A stretch of DNA of 64,000 bases from assembly GCF_902506065.1 (NCBI RefSeq), contig NZ_LR732912.1, positions 3,873,406 through 3,937,405 on the forward strand, in the 5' to 3' direction. The stretch's first letter is position 1, and each line of letters starts with the position of its first letter. The position numbers and the translations under genes were made by a program. The DNA comes from Arthrobacter sp. 9V (lineage in GTDB: Bacteria > Actinomycetota > Actinomycetes > Actinomycetales > Micrococcaceae). Below are positions 34,535 through 43,440 of the stretch, in pieces. The notes under the pieces are model-generated. The model did not search any database. It was not told the origin of the DNA and saw nothing but the letters and a program-made list of their open reading frames with translations.

Positions 34535-35595
34535 GCTTGATTCTCTTGCACCAAGTCCCCGCCGGGAAGAGCTTTTGCCCGGAATTCTTCGATCACGCTG
34601 GCGTAGAAATCCAGATGGCCCGCTGCCATCCGTTGAGCGCTGAAGGACTCTTCCACGGAGCGTCTGCAGGCTTCACGGCTCAGGTCCGGGATCCGGCTGA
34701 CGCACTCCACCAGTTCATGCGTGGATGCCACATATCCGGTGACGCCGTGCCTGACGATTTCCGGAGCGGCTCCTATGGGCGTGGCCAGGACAGGGGTTCC
34801 TGTGGCGAGGGCCTCGATCATTACCAGCCCGAATGGTTCGTGCCACTGAATGGGGTTGAGCAGGGCCATGGAACCGCCCATCAACTCGTATTTCTCAGGA
34901 TCGGAGAGTTCGCCCAGGAACTCTTCGTCGGGCCCCAGGGCGGGCTGCACCACGTCACGGAAGTAGCCGTACTCGTCCGGTGCGTGCATCTTTGCCGCGA
35001 TCCGGAGAGGCACACCCGCTGCCCGGGCGATGGATACTGCCTCCATGAGTCCCTTGTCCGGGCACATCCGCCCCACAAAACAGACGTATCCCCCGGCGCC
35101 TCGGCCTACACTCACCGCGGAGAGATCGATCCCGTGATGGATGACCGTGGAAACCTGCAGGTCTTCCACCCTGCTGCACTGATCGTGGGAGATGGCGATG
35201 ATGCCCGTGTCCTGCGCCATGTCCCTGTAGAGCGGCGCGTAAATGGGCGATAAAGGACCGTGGATGGTGGTGACTACGGGAATGCCGGGTGGTCTGTGGG
35301 CGTACAGCGGACCGGCCAGCGTGTGGTCATGGATGATGTCCACATCCTGCATCGCCGCGTAGGCCTTGATGACATGCCCCAACTCGCTGTAGGTCAGCCC
35401 CAGTTCCTCCGGCGCAGCCGGGCCAAACCCCGGGACCTGAGGCACCGGGCAGGTGCTGTCGGCTGCCGTTGCCAGCAGGACATCATGGCCGGCGTCGGAC
35501 AAAGCCCGCGCCAACGCATCTACTACACGTTCAGTTCCGCCATATCTTTCGGGCGGTACCGTAAACCAAGGTCCAACAATGAGTCCGATTCGCAC
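34531..35595 (-). CDS. Glycosyltransferase family 4 protein
   Basis: About 354 residues. It opens VRIGLIVGPWFTVPPERYGG, then shows DVDIIHDHTLAGPL, TTIHGPLSP and the GT-B C-terminal domain with YVCFVGRMCPDKGLMEAVSI and HEPFGLVMIEALATGTPVLA, where the E-x7-E motif of GT4 lies. The GTG at 35595 was chosen because the GT-B fold begins immediately; an in-frame start at 35700 would add 35 unrelated residues. Its stop overlaps the debranching gene's ATG. Donor and acceptor are unknown. Confidence 0.88.
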   Translation of the reverse strand: MRIGLIVGPWFTVPPERYGGTERVVDALARALSDAGHDVLLATAADSTCPVPQVPGFGPAAPEELGLTYSELGHVIKAYAAMQDVDIIHDHTLAGPLYAHRPPGIPVVTTIHGPLSPIYAPLYRDMAQDTGIIAISHDQCSRVEDLQVSTVIHHGIDLSAVSVGRGAGGYVCFVGRMCPDKGLMEAVSIARAAGVPLRIAAKMHAPDEYGYFRDVVQPALGPDEEFLGELSDPEKYELMGGSMALLNPIQWHEPFGLVMIEALATGTPVLATPIGAAPEIVRHGVTGYVASTHELVECVSRIPDLSREACRRSVEESFSAQRMAAGHLDFYASVIEEFRAKALPGGDLVQENQA

Positions 35596-35752
35596 GAGGA
35601 TTCCCTGTGTAAACCCCCAACCCAAAGGCTGTCTGCATAACCTGCCTCCAACATATTCTTGGCTGGCGCCCTCGGCAACACCTTTGGGATGAGTGAGCAA
35701 ACTAACAGCATGCTCCCGGAATGTGGTGCCATGTCAGGGTGTTGACGCCAGC

Positions 35753-36451
35753 ATGAAGATTGAGATCTGGTCAGACGTCGCGTGTCCGTGGTGCTACATC
35801 GGCAAGCGCCGTTTCGAGACCGCCCTGGCACAGTTCCCGCACCGTGATTCGGTGGATATCGTGTGGAAGAGCTACCAGCTGGACCCCTCCGTCCCGGAGC
35901 ACTACGACGGCACGGAGCTGGATTACCTGAGCAAGCGCAAAGGCATGGCTCCGGAGCAGGTCAAGCAGATGTTCGCCCACGTCACGGAAACTGCCAAGGG
36001 CGAAGGCCTGGACTACCACTTTGACAAGGTGGTGGTGGCCAATAGCTTCACAGCCCACCGCCTCATTCACCTCGCCGCATCCCACGGGCGGCAGGACGCA
36101 GCCAAGGAACAGCTGCTGAGCGATCACTTTGAGCACGGCAAGGACATCGGCAACCAGGAATACCTCAAGGAACTGGGTGCCTCCCTTGAACTTCCCGCTG
36201 GGGAAGTTGCCGAGCTCTTTACCTCGGACAAGTACGCGGATGAGGTCACCCAGGACATCAACGAGGCCCGCGCCATTGGCGTCACCGGTGTGCCGTTCTT
36301 CGTGATCGACCGCAAGTACGGCATCTCCGGCGCTCAGCCGGCTGAACTGTTCAGTGAAGCTCTGAACCAGGCCTGGCAGGAAGCCAACCCGCTCATCCCG
36401 GTGGGCGCCTCCGACGCCGAGGCCTGCGGCCCGGACGGCTGCAGCATTTAA
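35753..36451 (+). CDS. DsbA-family oxidoreductase (FrnE-like)
   Basis: The 232-residue thioredoxin-fold protein has the CPWC redox motif at residues 11-14 (SDVACPWCYIGKRRFE), a helical insert, and the cis-Pro loop GVTGVPFFVIDRKYGISGAQ near residue 180. This is the FrnE/2-hydroxychromene isomerase-like branch of DsbA. There is no signal peptide, so it is cytoplasmic. The C-terminal tail contains two further Cys in EACGPDGCSI. ATG 35753 is preferred over an in-frame start 20 codons upstream because the fold begins there. Confidence 0.92.
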   Translation: MKIEIWSDVACPWCYIGKRRFETALAQFPHRDSVDIVWKSYQLDPSVPEHYDGTELDYLSKRKGMAPEQVKQMFAHVTETAKGEGLDYHFDKVVVANSFTAHRLIHLAASHGRQDAAKEQLLSDHFEHGKDIGNQEYLKELGASLELPAGEVAELFTSDKYADEVTQDINEARAIGVTGVPFFVIDRKYGISGAQPAELFSEALNQAWQEANPLIPVGASDAEACGPDGCSI

Positions 36452-36456
36452 CCAAG

Positions 36457-36510
36457 TAGGGGACAGCAGACGTCGCTATGAGCGCTCATTGCGACGTTTA
36501 CTGTCCCCTA
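36457..36510. terminator. Long bidirectional hairpin terminator
   Basis: TAGGGGACAG and ACGTCGC at 36457-36476 pair with GCGACGT and CTGTCCCCTA at 36491-36510, broken by one three-base mismatch. The tip is itself a perfect palindrome, ATGAGCGCTCAT, at 36478-36489. The hairpin lies between the convergent DsbA-like and arabinofuranosidase genes and can stop transcription from both. Confidence 0.85.
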
Positions 36511-36523
36511 GTTGGGTACGCGG

Positions 36524-38062
36524 CTAGCCTTTCACCACGTCAAGCTCGACGACGGCCCAGGACAGGGCGGGCAGCGTCAGGCGCAGTTCCGAGCCAGTCG
36601 CCTTCACACCTTCCAGAGCCTTAAGGCCAACACGGCCCGGCTGCTCCTGGGTGTTGATTGTCAAACGATCGCCCCCTTCGGGGATCTCCAGAACTTCGGC
36701 GCGGACCACTTGGCGTGCGTCGAAACCGCGCAGGGCAACCTCGACGTCGGCCGCTTCTTCCAGGCCGCGGTTCGCGAAGAACAGTGCCACCCGGCCGGTT
36801 TCCTCGTTCCAGGTGGCGCTGACGTCCACCAGGTCCGTGTCCCCAAACCGCGCATTCGTGTACTTGTCCGAGTCCACGGAGAGCCGCAGGATCTGGCCCT
36901 TGGCGAGTTCGGCCATCCGCGCGAACGGGTGGAAGATGGTCTGCTTCCAGGCCGGTCCGTTCTCTTCCGAGAGGATCGGTGCAATAACGTTGACCAGCTG
37001 TGCCTGGTTGGCAATTTTCACGCGGTCACCGTGGCGGAGCAGCGAGTTGAGCAGGGTTCCCACCACCACGGCGTCGGTCACGTTGTACTTGTCCTCAATC
37101 ACGCGGGGGTGCTCGCGCCATCCCGCCTCGGCCACGTTGTGCGGTTGATCTTCGGTGTCCAGGCCGCGCTGGTACCAGACGTTCCACTCATCGAAGGACA
37201 GGTTGATGTGCTTCTTGTGCTTTCCCTTGGCACGCACGGCATCCGCAGTGGCCACCACTGACTCAATGAAGTAGTCAGTATCGACGGCGGAGGCCAGGAA
37301 GCTGCCCACGTCGCCTTCGTGCTCCTGGTAGTAGGCGTGGAGGGACACGTAGTCCACTTCGTCATAGGTGTGGGTGAGGACAGTCTGCTCCCAGGCACCG
37401 AACGTAGGCATCGACGAGCTGGAACTACCGCAGGCCACCAGCTCCAGCGAGGGGTCCACGAATCGCATGGCTTTGGCGGCTTCCTGCGCCAACCGGCCGT
37501 ACTCATCGGCGGTCTTGTGGCCGATCTGCCACGGCCCGTCCAGCTCGTTGCCCAGGCACCAGAGCTTGATGTTGAACGGGTCCTTGTGTCCGTTCTTGGC
37601 CCGGAGATCGGAGAGGTACGTTCCGCCGGGGTGGTTGGCGTACTCCACAATCTCGCGGGCGGCGTCCACTCCCCTGGTGCCCAGGTTGATGGCTTCCATG
37701 ATTTCCGTGCCGGCCTGCTTGGACCAGTCCACAAACTCGTGCAGGCCAAAGGCGTTGGTCTCAACGGTGTGCCAGGCCCCGTCCAGCCGGCGGGGCCGGT
37801 TTTCCACGGGCCCTATCCCGTCTTCCCAGTTGTAGCCGGAGACGAAGTTGCCGCCCGGGTAGCGGATCACTGTGGCACCGAGTTCCTTGACGAGTTTCAG
37901 GACGTCCTGGCGGAAGCCGTTCTGGTCTGCCTCGGGGTGACCGGGCTCGTAAATGCCGGTGTAAACACAGCGGCCCATGTGCTCCACGAAGGAGCCGAAG
38001 AGTCGTCGGGGTACCTCGCCAATGGTGAAGTCGCGGTCGAGGGTGATGCGTGCGCGGGACAT
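36524..38062 (-). CDS. Alpha-L-arabinofuranosidase, GH51
   Basis: This 512-residue retaining glycosidase removes terminal arabinofuranosyl groups from arabino-oligosaccharides. It shows RRLFGSFVEHMGRCVYTGIY at the N-terminus, VIRYPGGNFVSGYNWEDGIG, and KLWCLGNELDGPWQIGHKTA with the acid/base Glu. INLSFDEWNVWYQ carries the nucleophile Glu. No signal peptide is seen, so it works in the cytoplasm on imported oligosaccharides. AAGGAG lies before the ATG. It closes the operon with the ABC importer and LacI regulator. Confidence 0.95.
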   Translation of the reverse strand: MSRARITLDRDFTIGEVPRRLFGSFVEHMGRCVYTGIYEPGHPEADQNGFRQDVLKLVKELGATVIRYPGGNFVSGYNWEDGIGPVENRPRRLDGAWHTVETNAFGLHEFVDWSKQAGTEIMEAINLGTRGVDAAREIVEYANHPGGTYLSDLRAKNGHKDPFNIKLWCLGNELDGPWQIGHKTADEYGRLAQEAAKAMRFVDPSLELVACGSSSSSMPTFGAWEQTVLTHTYDEVDYVSLHAYYQEHEGDVGSFLASAVDTDYFIESVVATADAVRAKGKHKKHINLSFDEWNVWYQRGLDTEDQPHNVAEAGWREHPRVIEDKYNVTDAVVVGTLLNSLLRHGDRVKIANQAQLVNVIAPILSEENGPAWKQTIFHPFARMAELAKGQILRLSVDSDKYTNARFGDTDLVDVSATWNEETGRVALFFANRGLEEAADVEVALRGFDARQVVRAEVLEIPEGGDRLTINTQEQPGRVGLKALEGVKATGSELRLTLPALSWAVVELDVVKG

Positions 38063-38128
38063 GTATCTCCTTGGTTGTGTTCTGAAACTGTTGTGTCGTG
38101 AATCTTTGGTTGGCCGAAAGGTGCCGGG

Positions 38129-39031
38129 TCAGGTTCCGGCGAGTCCCGTCGTCGCAACGCCTTTGATGATCTGGCGCTGGAAGAAGAGGAAAACAACAAT
38201 CAGCGGCAGCGCGGCGAGCAGCGCGGACGCCATATTTTGCGCGTACTGGATGCCGTAGGCGCTCTTGATGGTTTGCAAACCGACCGGGAGGGTCAGCAGG
38301 TTGCCGTCGTTGGTGGCGATGAATGGCCACAGGAAGTTGTTCCACGCGCCAATGAACACGAAGATCGCGACGGCGGCCAGGATGGGCCGGGACAACGGCA
38401 GGATGATTTGGGTGAAGATGCGCAAGCGGCTGGCGCCGTCCATCACGGCTGCTTCCTCCAGTTCACGCGGAATTTGGTCGAAGAACTTTTTGAGCACAAA
38501 CACCATGGCCGGGTGGATGACTTGCGGCAGGATGATGGCCCATGAGGTATCGATCAGGTTCAGCGCCAGCATTTGGTAGAACAGCGGAATGATCAACACG
38601 GGCGGAGGAATGATGATGGATGCGATGATCACGGTCATCAGCACTTTCTTGCCCTTGAAGTCGATCCTCGAGAGCGCGTAAGCCACCAGCGCCGAGATCA
38701 CCAGGGTGATGGCTGTAATGGCCGCAGACGTGTAGAGCGAGTTCCAGGTCCAGAGCGGGATGTTGCCGTCCTGGAACACCTTGACGAACGCGTCAGGAGT
38801 GAAGCCCGACGGCGGCAGCCACGTGACGTCCGGAGCTGCGGCGTCCGTTTCGGATTTGAACGCAGTGGCCGTTGCCCAGGCGAACGGGATCAGCCACAGC
38901 ACCGCAATGAAGCCGGCGACGACGATCGCTGCGATACTGCCGACCGTCAGCTTTTTGCGTGGCTGGCGGACAGTGAGGCTGTTGGCAGTGGTGGCGTGTA
39001 GTGCGGGACGGGTCAGGGTGGGGATTGCCAT
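38129..39031 (-). CDS. ABC sugar transporter permease, MalG/UgpE type
   Basis: This 300-residue permease has six membrane helices and the EAA motif EEAAVMDGASRLRIFTQIIL, which contacts the ATPase. The extracytoplasmic loop after helix 1 is short (AWATATAFKSETDAAAPDV). ATG 39031 was chosen because AGGAG lies just upstream inside the end of the preceding gene and the two are only 2 bases apart. It pairs with the permease at 39034. No ATP-binding subunit is encoded here, so a shared MsiK-like ATPase is likely. Confidence 0.93.
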   Translation of the reverse strand: MAIPTLTRPALHATTANSLTVRQPRKKLTVGSIAAIVVAGFIAVLWLIPFAWATATAFKSETDAAAPDVTWLPPSGFTPDAFVKVFQDGNIPLWTWNSLYTSAAITAITLVISALVAYALSRIDFKGKKVLMTVIIASIIIPPPVLIIPLFYQMLALNLIDTSWAIILPQVIHPAMVFVLKKFFDQIPRELEEAAVMDGASRLRIFTQIILPLSRPILAAVAIFVFIGAWNNFLWPFIATNDGNLLTLPVGLQTIKSAYGIQYAQNMASALLAALPLIVVFLFFQRQIIKGVATTGLAGT

Positions 39032-39033
39032 GG

Positions 39034-39954
39034 TTATGCACTCCTGCGGCGGGTGATGACGAACTGCATGACCGAGATGACCACTATCAGTCCAAAGAAA
39101 ATGTAGGAGATGGCTGCCGAGTAGCCCAGCCGGTAGCCGGTGAACCCGGTTTCGAAGATGTACTGGACTACAGGCCGGGTGGATCCACCCGGGCCACCCG
39201 CGGTCATCTGATACACCTGGTCGAAGATCTTCAGTGATGCCAGGATCTGCAGCAGGACGATCATGACGGTGGTGGGAGTGAGCTGCGGCAGGGTAATGGA
39301 GAAGAACTGCCGCCAGGCGCCGGCACCGTCCAGCGATGCCGCCTCGTAGTGCTGGGCCGGAATGTTCTGCATTGCGGCAAGGTACAGCAGGAAGTTGAAG
39401 CCCACGGTCCACCAGAGCGTGGCGATGACAATCGCCCACATGGCCACATTGGGATCATTGAGCCAGGCAACCCTGGGGAGGCCGATCCCTGTCAGGAATT
39501 CGTTGATCAGGCCGAGCTGCGGGTTGTACATCCAGGTGAAGAACAGGCTCACCACGGTTGATGCCAGCAGGTATGGCGCAAAGTAGGAAAGCCGCCACAG
39601 CCACTGGGCCGGAAGGCCGATGTTGAGCAACGCGGCCATGACCAACGCCACCAGGACCAGCGGGACGGTGCTGATTACCGTGAAGTAGAGGGTGTTGCCC
39701 AGGGAACGCCACATATCGGCGTCACCCAGGGCTTCGGCGTAGTTCGCGAAGCCAATCAGGTTGTCGTTCGCGCCGGTGAGGGACTTGCCCGTGAGGCTCA
39801 TGTAGAAGCCGTAAAGAATGGGCCACACCAGGAAAATAAGGAAGAAAACAAGGAACGGGGTGGCGAATCCCCAGCCGCTCAGGTTGCTCCGGGTGCGGCT
39901 GGTGTTTTTTCGCAGGTTCTCCGGCCTCGGCCGGGACAGCGTAGAGGTACTCAT
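39034..39954 (-). CDS. ABC sugar transporter permease, MalF/UgpA type
   Basis: The 306-residue partner permease shows a long N-terminal tail, six helices and the EAA loop YEAASLDGAGAWRQFFSITL. GWGFATPFLVFFLIFLVWPI is helix 1. It lies between the binding-protein gene and the second permease on the same strand, with tight spacing. Together they form the channel for the arabinoside importer; specificity comes from the binding protein. Confidence 0.93.
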   Translation of the reverse strand: MSTSTLSRPRPENLRKNTSRTRSNLSGWGFATPFLVFFLIFLVWPILYGFYMSLTGKSLTGANDNLIGFANYAEALGDADMWRSLGNTLYFTVISTVPLVLVALVMAALLNIGLPAQWLWRLSYFAPYLLASTVVSLFFTWMYNPQLGLINEFLTGIGLPRVAWLNDPNVAMWAIVIATLWWTVGFNFLLYLAAMQNIPAQHYEAASLDGAGAWRQFFSITLPQLTPTTVMIVLLQILASLKIFDQVYQMTAGGPGGSTRPVVQYIFETGFTGYRLGYSAAISYIFFGLIVVISVMQFVITRRRSA

Positions 39955-39990
39955 TCAAGAACTCCTTGGGTCGCTATGTGCCAGGGCCGG

Positions 39991-41325
39991 TTAGACCGGG
40001 TTGGGACGGGAGAGGAGGGTATTGGTTCGTTGTTCGAAGGCATCCCAACCTGCAGTTGCCTTGTCCCTTCCCAGAAGGACGTTCTGCACCGTCTCTGCGA
40101 AGTAGGTTTGCCAGTCCGAGCCGGAGCCGCTGAACCAGGACTCGGGATCGTAGGCGATGATGTCCGCCGCATTGGCGTAGTGAATCTGGGGCGTGAGCTC
40201 GCGGTAGGCCTGGGACCGGACCACGGGCTGGTACCCGGGAATGTGTCCGGCTTCGGCCCAAGACAGTGATCCTTTGAGGACATCGGTGACGAACTTATAG
40301 ACGTCCCGGCGCTTGTCCTCGTTCAGCTTCAGCTGACGCGGGAGGACAAAAGAGTGCGAGTCCGCGTAGGAGGCCGGCGTCCCGTACAGCGTGGGAATGG
40401 TGGCCGCATCAACCGGTATTCCGGCCTTCTTCATGGTGGGCAATTCCCACACGCCGCTGAACAACATGCCGGATCCGCCGCGGGCAAACTCCGCAATGCC
40501 TGTGCTGATATCCCCCGCCTGGGCTGCGATGGTGTCATCAAAGAGTGAAGCCATGAATTCCAAGGACTCAATGGCAGCATCCCGGTCCACCTTCATGGGC
40601 TGGCCTGGCGTCAGTTCCATGTCCACGCCGTGCTGCTTGTACAGGGTGTAGAATAGGCGCCACATCTGAGAGCCGCTGCCGAGGTACCCGAAGGAGAGCC
40701 CGTGCGCCTTGGTGACCTTCTGCATTTCCAAGGCCATGGCCTTGAACTCGTCCGGCGAACTGACCTCCTGAAGCTGACCGTTGGCTGCCAGCACGCCGGC
40801 TTTTCCTGCGATGTCCGTGTTGTAGAACATCACGAACGGGTGCGAGTCCAGCGCAATGGAGAAGACCTTGCCGTTGTGTTGGCTCTTCTCCCAGATCCTG
40901 GGGGCGAAATCAGAGGCCGTCACACCATTCTCGGCGAGCAGCCCCAAGTCCCACGGTTCAATGAGTCCGCCTGGTGCGTACCCGGGAACACGGCTGGCGT
41001 GCATGATGGCCACCTCGGGCGGGCGCCCTCCCGCGGATGCCATGGCCAGTTTGGTGTAATACGGCGGACCCCAGGCGAGCACCGTGGGGTGCACCTTGAA
41101 CCCGGGGTTGGCCTGGTTGGCGGCGTTGATCATGGCCTGCATCTTGATGCCGTCACCGCCGGACAGGAGGTGCCAGAAATCGATGTCCTGGACTGTTGCG
41201 GCCTGCGCCGCTCCTCCGCAGCCAGTGAGGCCCGCGGCCAGGAGTCCCCCGCCAAGAAGGGCTGATCCTGTCATTAACTGTCTCCGGGACAACTGTCTCC
41301 CGGTCAAAGATTCAAACTGCTTCAC
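39991..41325 (-). CDS. ABC sugar-binding lipoprotein (family 1 extracellular solute-binding protein)
   Basis: The 444-residue protein has a Tat-like signal LSRRQLMTGSALLGGGLLAA with lipobox LTGC. The mature part begins DIDFWHLLSGGDGIKMQAM, the usual start of CUT1 binding proteins, and later has GGSGMLFSGVWELP. The start is GTG 41325 with AAAGGAGTG 7 bases upstream. It is first in the transport operon, and two strong palindromes upstream (41483-41536) are probably LacI sites. The ligand is likely arabino-oligosaccharide by context. Confidence 0.93.
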   Translation of the reverse strand: MKQFESLTGRQLSRRQLMTGSALLGGGLLAAGLTGCGGAAQAATVQDIDFWHLLSGGDGIKMQAMINAANQANPGFKVHPTVLAWGPPYYTKLAMASAGGRPPEVAIMHASRVPGYAPGGLIEPWDLGLLAENGVTASDFAPRIWEKSQHNGKVFSIALDSHPFVMFYNTDIAGKAGVLAANGQLQEVSSPDEFKAMALEMQKVTKAHGLSFGYLGSGSQMWRLFYTLYKQHGVDMELTPGQPMKVDRDAAIESLEFMASLFDDTIAAQAGDISTGIAEFARGGSGMLFSGVWELPTMKKAGIPVDAATIPTLYGTPASYADSHSFVLPRQLKLNEDKRRDVYKFVTDVLKGSLSWAEAGHIPGYQPVVRSQAYRELTPQIHYANAADIIAYDPESWFSGSGSDWQTYFAETVQNVLLGRDKATAGWDAFEQRTNTLLSRPNPV

Positions 41326-41482
41326 CCGTCACTCCTTTGGATGGGTCCGCTGAAAGGTCACTGCTGCAATGCCTGCTAAAGGGCGTTGCTGCTGCCTTAG
41401 CTGCACTGCTACTGCATAAAAATTCCGGCTCCGGTGCGTCCTCATCTTGGGTAAAGGTTGGCCCAGGGTGACGCAGATCTCA

Positions 41483-41500
41483 CATTACATCGATGTAATG
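41483..41500. promoter_or_regulatory. Perfect 18-bp palindrome upstream of the binding-protein operon
   Basis: CATTACATCGATGTAATG at 41483-41500 is a perfect palindrome, centred about 165 bases upstream of the binding-protein start and just past the LacI gene. Its size suits a LacI-family dimer. It lies 15 bases from a second, different dyad. Confidence 0.75.
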
Positions 41501-41514
41501 CGCAGGGCAAGAGA

Positions 41515-41536
41515 AAATTGTTAGCGCGAACAATTT
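41515..41536. promoter_or_regulatory. LacI-type operator dyad
   Basis: AAATTGTT at 41515-41522 is inverted as AACAATTT at 41529-41536 around AGCGCG, giving a 22-bp near-palindrome of the TTGTTAGCGCTAACAA type. Such sites are typical of LacI-family pentose and arabinoside regulators with a central CG step. It lies just downstream of the LacI stop and upstream of the transport operon. Confidence 0.75.
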
Positions 41537-41553
41537 AGTGGCCCGCTCTCATT

Positions 41554-42555
41554 TCACGCCGCGCTGCTGCCCCGCTCCACAATGGAGTAGCCGATTTCGA
41601 CGAGCCGCTGCCCATGCGAGCGATCGGTCATGCGTTCGGTCAGCAGTCGAAGAGCCTCCGTGGCAATAGCCCGCTTGTCGAAGGAGACGGTGGTGAGGGA
41701 AGGCACCGCGAAGCGTCCGTCAATGACGTCGTCGAATCCGGCCACAGCGATGTCGTCCGGAACCCGCACGCCCCTTTTCCACAACGCATTCAACGCACCC
41801 AGGGCCATGGAGTCCGTAAAACAGAACAGGGCCTCGGGCAGAGGGTTGGCGTCCAAATACTCGGAAAGTGATAAAGCGGCAGACGCGGGCGTCCAATTGT
41901 CACAGGAGATCATCAGCGACTCATCCTTGGCGATCCCCAGCATCTGGAGCGCCGCCTCGTAGCCGCCGGCCCGCTGGATCGCCGTAGCGGATTGCCTTCC
42001 CCGGTTGACACCCAGAACTGCAATACGCCGGCGTCCAGGCTTGGCCAAGGCAAGGGTCATGTCCCGCGCCGCAGCAAAGCTGTCCACAAAAACCCGATCA
42101 GCCAACTGCTGGGTCACTTCACCCAAGAGCACCACCGGAGGCAGCGCGACACCCATCTGGACGGCACTCTCCTTGAGGACCACAGGGTTGAGGATCAATC
42201 CGTCGATGAGGTTTGCCCTGGCACGCGTCATCAGTTCATGCTCACGGTGCGGATCGGAACCGGTTTCCTCAATCTGCACACTGAAGCCCTGCGCGTGGGC
42301 AACTTCAACGATGCTTTGGGCCAGCTCCGCGGAGAACGGAGTAGCCAGATCGGGCAATGCCAGCCCAATGACCCCGGAACGCCCGTTCCGCAGGCCCCGC
42401 GCGGAAAGATTGGGAACATAGTCCAGCTCCGCCATGGCCTGTTCCACCCTGAGCCGAGTGGGGGCCGCCACCGGGACGATTCCATTCATGACGTTTGAAA
42501 CCGTTTTGGGCGAGACCCCGGCACGGCGCGCTACGTCTTTGACCGTTGCGCGCAA
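41554..42555 (-). CDS. LacI family transcriptional regulator
   Basis: The 333-residue regulator has a LacI HTH (ATVKDVARRAGVSPKTVSNV and MNGIVPVAAPTRLRVEQAM) and a periplasmic-binding-like domain with GLALPDLATPFSAELAQSIV and AVAGFDDVIDGRFAVPSLTT. TTG 42555 is preferred because AGGGGG sits 4-5 bases upstream and the HTH begins a few residues later, as usual. An in-frame ATG at 42663 would add 36 residues not typical for LacI. It probably represses the arabinoside operon at 36524-41325. Confidence 0.88.
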   Translation of the reverse strand: MRATVKDVARRAGVSPKTVSNVMNGIVPVAAPTRLRVEQAMAELDYVPNLSARGLRNGRSGVIGLALPDLATPFSAELAQSIVEVAHAQGFSVQIEETGSDPHREHELMTRARANLIDGLILNPVVLKESAVQMGVALPPVVLLGEVTQQLADRVFVDSFAAARDMTLALAKPGRRRIAVLGVNRGRQSATAIQRAGGYEAALQMLGIAKDESLMISCDNWTPASAALSLSEYLDANPLPEALFCFTDSMALGALNALWKRGVRVPDDIAVAGFDDVIDGRFAVPSLTTVSFDKRAIATEALRLLTERMTDRSHGQRLVEIGYSIVERGSSAA

Positions 42556-42612
42556 GACGCCCCCTAATACTGTTGACCGGCACCGTTGTTGGCCGGTTTT
42601 CCTTGATGCTAC

Positions 42613-42679
42613 GCGAGTTTTTGTGCACATAATGCCCCCAAAGAGCCACCACAAGGGCGACACCTGTACAAAAACTCGC
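42613..42679. promoter_or_regulatory. Spaced inverted repeat between LacI and TetR genes
   Basis: GCGAGTTTTTGTGCA at 42613-42627 is inverted as TGTACAAAAACTCGC at 42665-42679 with one mismatch, 37 bases apart. The second arm ends 34 bases before the TetR ATG. The arms could be two operator half-regions for the divergent regulators. The function is inferred from position and symmetry. Confidence 0.6.
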
Positions 42680-42713
42680 AGCTCTTAGTGACAGATCGCG
42701 GTAAAGTGTCTGT

Positions 42714-43400
42714 ATGCCAAGGATCACGGCCGCCACGAATGCTGCCCAACGCGCCGAGACCCAACGTCGGATTCTGACCGCTTTCGGAGAGCTCCTCTTC
42801 ACCCATGGCCTCCCCGGACTCACCATGACGGACGTTGCGCGCCACGCGGGCGTGGGACGCACTGCGGTCTACAACTACTACGCGGACATGGAACAGCTGC
42901 TCATCGCTTATGCCTTGGATGAGACGGAGCGCTTCATCGTGGACCTTCGCGATTCGCTGGCCGCACTGGAGAATCCCGTGGACCGGCTTGCCCTCTACGT
43001 TCGCGCCCAAGTGGAGGATCTCAGCCGCCGCCACCTCCCCCCGGGCCCGGCCATGGCTGCCGTCCTCTCCCCCGGATCCTTCGCCAAGCTTGCCGACCAT
43101 GTGGGCGATCTCAACGTCCTGTTGCAGGACATCCTCCAGGACGGCGTCCACCAGGGATACTTGCCGGACGTCGACGTCGCGCAGTTGGCGCGGCTCATTC
43201 TCGGAACGCTTTCAGCCAGCGCCGCCCGCCGCAATCGAACGCCCGACGGCGAGACTCCCCCGCCGTCGCCGGCCTCCGACGTCGAGCGTCACACAGCGCA
43301 AACGGTGCGCTTTATTCAGCTGGGTGCAGGCGCCAGGTTCGACGACGCCGGCAGGCCCCTAAAACTCGACGTTCCGGCCCGCGAAGCCCTGGCGGGTTGA
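42714..43400 (+). CDS. TetR/AcrR family transcriptional regulator
   Basis: The 228-residue protein shows a TetR HTH with AETQRRILTAFGELLFTHGL, LTMTDVARHAGVGRTAVYNY and YADMEQLL (residues about 14-62). The C-terminal region is a helical ligand domain, and the last 45 residues are Pro-rich and probably flexible. It is divergent from the LacI gene; no target gene follows on its strand. Inverted-repeat arms at 42613-42679 may be its operators. Confidence 0.9.
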   Translation: MPRITAATNAAQRAETQRRILTAFGELLFTHGLPGLTMTDVARHAGVGRTAVYNYYADMEQLLIAYALDETERFIVDLRDSLAALENPVDRLALYVRAQVEDLSRRHLPPGPAMAAVLSPGSFAKLADHVGDLNVLLQDILQDGVHQGYLPDVDVAQLARLILGTLSASAARRNRTPDGETPPPSPASDVERHTAQTVRFIQLGAGARFDDAGRPLKLDVPAREALAG

Positions 43401-43440
43401 GCAAGCCGCCACAACGGGTAAGCGCAGCAAGCCCGGCAGG

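Noticed and set aside
39032..39439. In-frame upstream extension of the second arabinoside permease
   Set aside because: It overlaps the first permease out of frame, while ATG 39031 has a ribosome binding site and the standard permease N-terminus.
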